From positions 1 to 45,041 of the forward strand of contig NZ_JAAFKG010000064.1 of assembly GCF_013299185.1 (NCBI RefSeq): a stretch of 45,041 nucleotides of DNA, in the 5' to 3' direction. The position numbers and the translations under genes were made by a program. The stretch comes from Microcoleus sp. bin48.metabat.b7b8b9.023 (GTDB lineage Bacteria; Cyanobacteriota; Cyanobacteriia; Cyanobacteriales; Microcoleaceae). Shown piece after piece: positions 42,616-45,041 of the stretch. The stretch's first letter is position 1. Every line of letters starts with the position of its first letter. The notes under the pieces were generated by a model. It searched no databases and was not told the DNA's origin. It worked only from the letters and a program-made list of their open reading frames with translations.

Positions 42616-44502
42616 ATGATCAAAAATACAACTGCATCAGCTCTAAAAGTTATTCCCCTCGGCGGGCTGCACGAAATCGGTAAAAACACTTGTGTGTTCG
42701 AGTACGGCGACGAAATAATTCTTTTAGATGCAGGTTTAGCTTTCCCCACAGATGGAATGCACGGTGTAAATATTGTCCTCCCAGACATGACTTACCTGCG
42801 GGAAAACAGCCACAAAATTAAAGGTATGATCGTGACTCACGGTCACGAAGATCACATCGGTGGTATCCCCTATCACCTCAAAGAATTTGAAATTCCAGTC
42901 ATCTACGGGCCGCGTTTGGCGATGGCTTTGCTCGCCGGAAAATTGGAAGAAGCCGGAGTGTCTCACCGCACAGAATTGCGGACAGTTAGACCGCGGGATA
43001 CGGTCAGAATTGGCAAGAATTTCTTAGTCGAATACATTCGCAACACTCACTCGATGGCCGACAGTTTCACTGTGGCAATTCACACTCCCGTCGGAATTAT
43101 TATTCACACTGGAGACTTTAAAATTGACCACACTCCCGTAGACGGCGAGCATTTTGATTTGCAAAAGCTGGCGGAGTACGGCGAAAGAGGCGTGCTGTGC
43201 TTGATCAGCGATTCTACTAACTCGGAAGTTCCTGGTTTTACCGCTTCAGAACGTTCTGTCGCTCCGAATTTAGACAGAATTATCGCTCAAGCAACGGGAA
43301 GAGTGATGATCACGACTTTTGCTTCGTCGGTACACCGATTGCAAATTGTTTTAGAATTGGCTAAGAAAAACAATCGGTATGTCGGAGTGGTTGGTCGCTC
43401 AATGCTGAACGTGATCGCTCACTGTCGCAATCTTGGCTACATCAAATGCGAAGATAGCCTGTTCAAACCGCTGAAAGAAATCCGCAATTTGCCAGATGAC
43501 AAGGTTTTGATTTTGACTACGGGTTCCCAAGGCGAACCGATGGCGGCGATGACTCGCATTGCTAACGGCGAACATCACGAAGTGAAAATTAGAAAAGGCG
43601 ATACAGTCATTTTCTCGGCTAATCCGATTCCTGGAAATACGATCGCAGTGGTAAATACGATCGATAAACTGATGATGCTGGGCGCAAACGTAGTTTACGG
43701 GCGCGACAAAGGAATTCACGTTTCCGGCCACGGCTGTCAAGAAGACCAAAAGTTAATGATTAACATGACTCGTCCCAAGTTCTTCTTACCTGTGCACGGC
43801 GAACACCGGATGCTGGTTCAGCATTCCAAGACTGCTCAAAGCATGGGCATTCCCGCCAGCAATATGGTGATTATCGACAATGGCGATGTCGTAGAGTTGA
43901 CCGAAAATTCGATGCGAGTTAGCGGTAAAGTGCCTTCAGGAGTTGAATTAGTAGACTCTTCGCGATCGGGCGTAGTCAAAGCAAACGTCCTCAAGGAACG
44001 CCAGCAGTTAGCCGGAGATGGCGCTGTAACGGTAGCGGCAGCTTTGAACTGGGAAGGCAAGTTAGTCGCTAAGCCAGAAGTCCACTTAAAAGGTGTCGTG
44101 ACATCCGCCGATCGCGCGGAAACGATCGGACTAATCAATCAAACCATTGAAACAGTTTTGAGCGATCGCTGGTCGGAATTTGTCCTACCTGCTACTGCTG
44201 AATCGCCAGTTAATGTTGACTGGGTAGGAGTTCAAACCCAAATCGAAAAAGCAATTGGGCGAGTGCTGCGCCGCCAACTGCAAAGCAATCCGATGCTGGT
44301 ATTCCTGATGCAAATTCCTGAAGAAGCAGTGCGATCGGAATTTGTGCAAAGAGCTCAGCTTTCGATTGAAGCACCTAAGCTAGCATCATCATCATCACCA
44401 TCATCACCATCATTGCCATCCCCAGTACCAGTCCCGGCTAATGCAGTAACAGGTCGTCGTCGTCCTCGGACTGCTGCAAAAGTAGCTTCCGTTGTCTCCT
44501 AG
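42616..44502 (+). CDS. rnj: Ribonuclease J
   Basis: The protein has 628 residues. The MBL motif THGHEDHIGG is at 74-83, and the beta-CASP region contains DSTNSEVPGFT, TTFASSVHRLQ and HVSGHGCQEDQK. The late HGEHRMLVQHSK motif is also typical. RNase J has 5'-exo and endonuclease activity and works with RNase E in cyanobacterial RNA turnover. The C-terminal part contains a Ser/Pro microsatellite linker (SSSSPSSPSLPSPVPVP) coded by CATCATCAC repeats before a basic end (GRRRPRTAAK). The ATG at 42616 has AAAGGA about seven bases upstream. Confidence 0.96.
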   Translation: MIKNTTASALKVIPLGGLHEIGKNTCVFEYGDEIILLDAGLAFPTDGMHGVNIVLPDMTYLRENSHKIKGMIVTHGHEDHIGGIPYHLKEFEIPVIYGPRLAMALLAGKLEEAGVSHRTELRTVRPRDTVRIGKNFLVEYIRNTHSMADSFTVAIHTPVGIIIHTGDFKIDHTPVDGEHFDLQKLAEYGERGVLCLISDSTNSEVPGFTASERSVAPNLDRIIAQATGRVMITTFASSVHRLQIVLELAKKNNRYVGVVGRSMLNVIAHCRNLGYIKCEDSLFKPLKEIRNLPDDKVLILTTGSQGEPMAAMTRIANGEHHEVKIRKGDTVIFSANPIPGNTIAVVNTIDKLMMLGANVVYGRDKGIHVSGHGCQEDQKLMINMTRPKFFLPVHGEHRMLVQHSKTAQSMGIPASNMVIIDNGDVVELTENSMRVSGKVPSGVELVDSSRSGVVKANVLKERQQLAGDGAVTVAAALNWEGKLVAKPEVHLKGVVTSADRAETIGLINQTIETVLSDRWSEFVLPATAESPVNVDWVGVQTQIEKAIGRVLRRQLQSNPMLVFLMQIPEEAVRSEFVQRAQLSIEAPKLASSSSPSSPSLPSPVPVPANAVTGRRRPRTAAKVASVVS

Positions 44503-44509
44503 TATTAGT

Positions 44510-44541
44510 AATCCCTGGCGCAAAGCCAGGGATTTGTTTTT
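44510..44541 (+). terminator. Rho-independent terminator of rnj
   Basis: AATCCCTGGC-GCAA-GCCAGGGATT is followed by TGTTTTT, 8 bases after the rnj stop: a strong stem with a T-run. Confidence 0.9.
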
Positions 44542-44583
44542 CAACGGCAGATAAGATCAAATCCGGTAGCATTGGAATTATGC

Positions 44584-44715
44584 AGTTTGTTTGCTACAAA
44601 AGGTGCGGGAAAAGGCACCGGATTCGGATTGGCGATATGCCTGGGCCACGCTACGCGATCGCCCGTCAGATTATTGTCGAAAAACATGAAAGTGCGATCG
44701 AGGTGGATTATCAGG
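44584..44715 (+). pseudogene. Histidine-kinase ATPase-domain remnant
   Basis: One frame (44584-44637) reads SLFATKGAGKGTGFGLAI, the G2 box of HATPase_c. The next frame (44655-44715) reads AIARQIIVEKHESAIEVDYQ, the following helix and strand. Removing 23 bases (44637-44659), which are bounded by a GCGAT duplication, rejoins them as GLAIARQ. The fragment ends at the IS200/IS605 end beginning near 44716. Confidence 0.6.
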
Positions 44716-44920
44716 TAGTTGACATCTCCCCATGCCTAAAGGCGAGGGGATTCACAAGACCACAATTTAAGTCTTATAGGTGCTGACAAATCACCTCTAC
44801 CAACTCCACTTAGATCCAATCCAAGCATTGTTGCTACTTTACGACCAATATTTGCACACCCATTGCAGTCTGCATTAATTAGCCATCCCTTCGCAGTCCG
44901 ATACAATCCACGTTGGCGTT
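44716..44920 (-). mobile_element. IS200/IS605-type end with TnpB C-terminal fragment
   Basis: The minus strand at 44920-44736 encodes RGLYRTAKGWLINADCNGCA then NIGRKVATMLGLDLSG and ends SCESPRL at a stop at 44736. This is the TnpB C-terminus, where INADxNGxxNIGRK is conserved. The hairpin CCCCTCGCCTTTAGGCATGGGG around 44731-44752 matches typical IS605 right-end structures. The coding part is cut at about 44920, where an IS1-like element begins. No intact TnpB is possible. Confidence 0.75.
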
Positions 44921-44953
44921 GCTGAGTTAGAGTATGAATAGGAGGAATAATTT

Positions 44954-45041
44954 ATGCAATGCCCTGAATGTAAATCAACCCATATCCGTAAAAACGGCAA
45001 GAAGAAAGGAAAACAAAATCACATTTGTGTCCAATGCAGTC
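44954..45041 (+). CDS. IS1-family transposase, N-terminal fragment (runs off the window)
   Basis: 29 codons begin MQCPECKSTHIRKNGKKKGK and continue to HICVQCS, an InsA-type zinc finger (CPEC ... CVQC) of IS1-family transposases. GGAGG sits eight bases before the ATG. The element appears to have inserted in the tnpB fragment near 44917-44922; its other end lies beyond the window. Confidence 0.75.
   Translation, partial: MQCPECKSTHIRKNGKKKGKQNHICVQCS

Overview
The window comes from a cyanobacterium, most likely a filamentous Oscillatoriales-type genome (Microcoleus, Oscillatoria or Phormidium-like; this placement is inference). The evidence is the dense HIP1 octamer (GCGATCGC), a pcyA bilin reductase gene, a cyanobacterial-type exosortase with a PEP-CTERM protein, an intein in dnaX, the tig / clpP / clpX and asd / dapA / rnj neighbourhoods, heptameric short tandem repeats (STRRs) and several families of dispersed hairpin repeats.

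Layout. 1-3.1 kb: a partial gene, a truncated-looking Tat-exported PQQ-like propeller protein, exosortase crtA and a PEP-CTERM protein. 3.6-5.8 kb: a YyaL/DUF255 thioredoxin-domain protein. 6.2-16.0 kb: a plus-strand surface-glycan cluster of three GT2 glycosyltransferases, an ABC-2 permease, an ABC ATPase fused to a sulfotransferase, and a sulfotransferase fused to a polysaccharide-deacetylase-like domain whose metal ligands are lost. A module of about 50 residues recurs in four of these proteins. 16.0-16.5 kb: a tandem hairpin array. 16.5-19.5 kb: a geranylgeranyl-reductase-like flavoprotein, a retropepsin-like protease with its coupled partner, and an RTX-repeat protein between two direct repeats. 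19.6-29.5 kb: dxs, a decayed DUF4926 gene, three tandem XRE regulators (the third decayed), an MBL/beta-CASP protein, a probable DUF6679 protein, tatA, pcyA and an unknown membrane protein.

30.0-32.9 kb: dnaX, interrupted at its Walker B motif by a 260-residue intein. A second open frame of 165-177 codons is nested inside the intein in the -1 frame. It encodes two CxCGCG...H zinc-finger-like units like those seen at the N-termini of phage HNH/homing endonucleases. This is the most unusual signal in the window.

33-38.7 kb: a GNAT acetyltransferase, a tnpB remnant, then clpX, clpP and tig on the minus strand. 38.7-40.1 kb: a gene-poor, repeat-rich stretch. 40.1-44.5 kb: asd, dapA (the first two committed lysine/diaminopimelate steps) and rnj (RNase J), ending at a clear terminator. 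44.6-45.0 kb: a nest of decay, in which a histidine-kinase fragment abuts an IS200/IS605 end with a tnpB fragment, which is itself interrupted by an IS1-like transposase running off the window.

The glycan cluster reads as one pathway: glycosyltransferases build a chain, sulfotransferases may modify it, and the ABC pair exports it. dnaX, Clp, trigger factor, dxs, Tat and RNase J are ordinary housekeeping genes.
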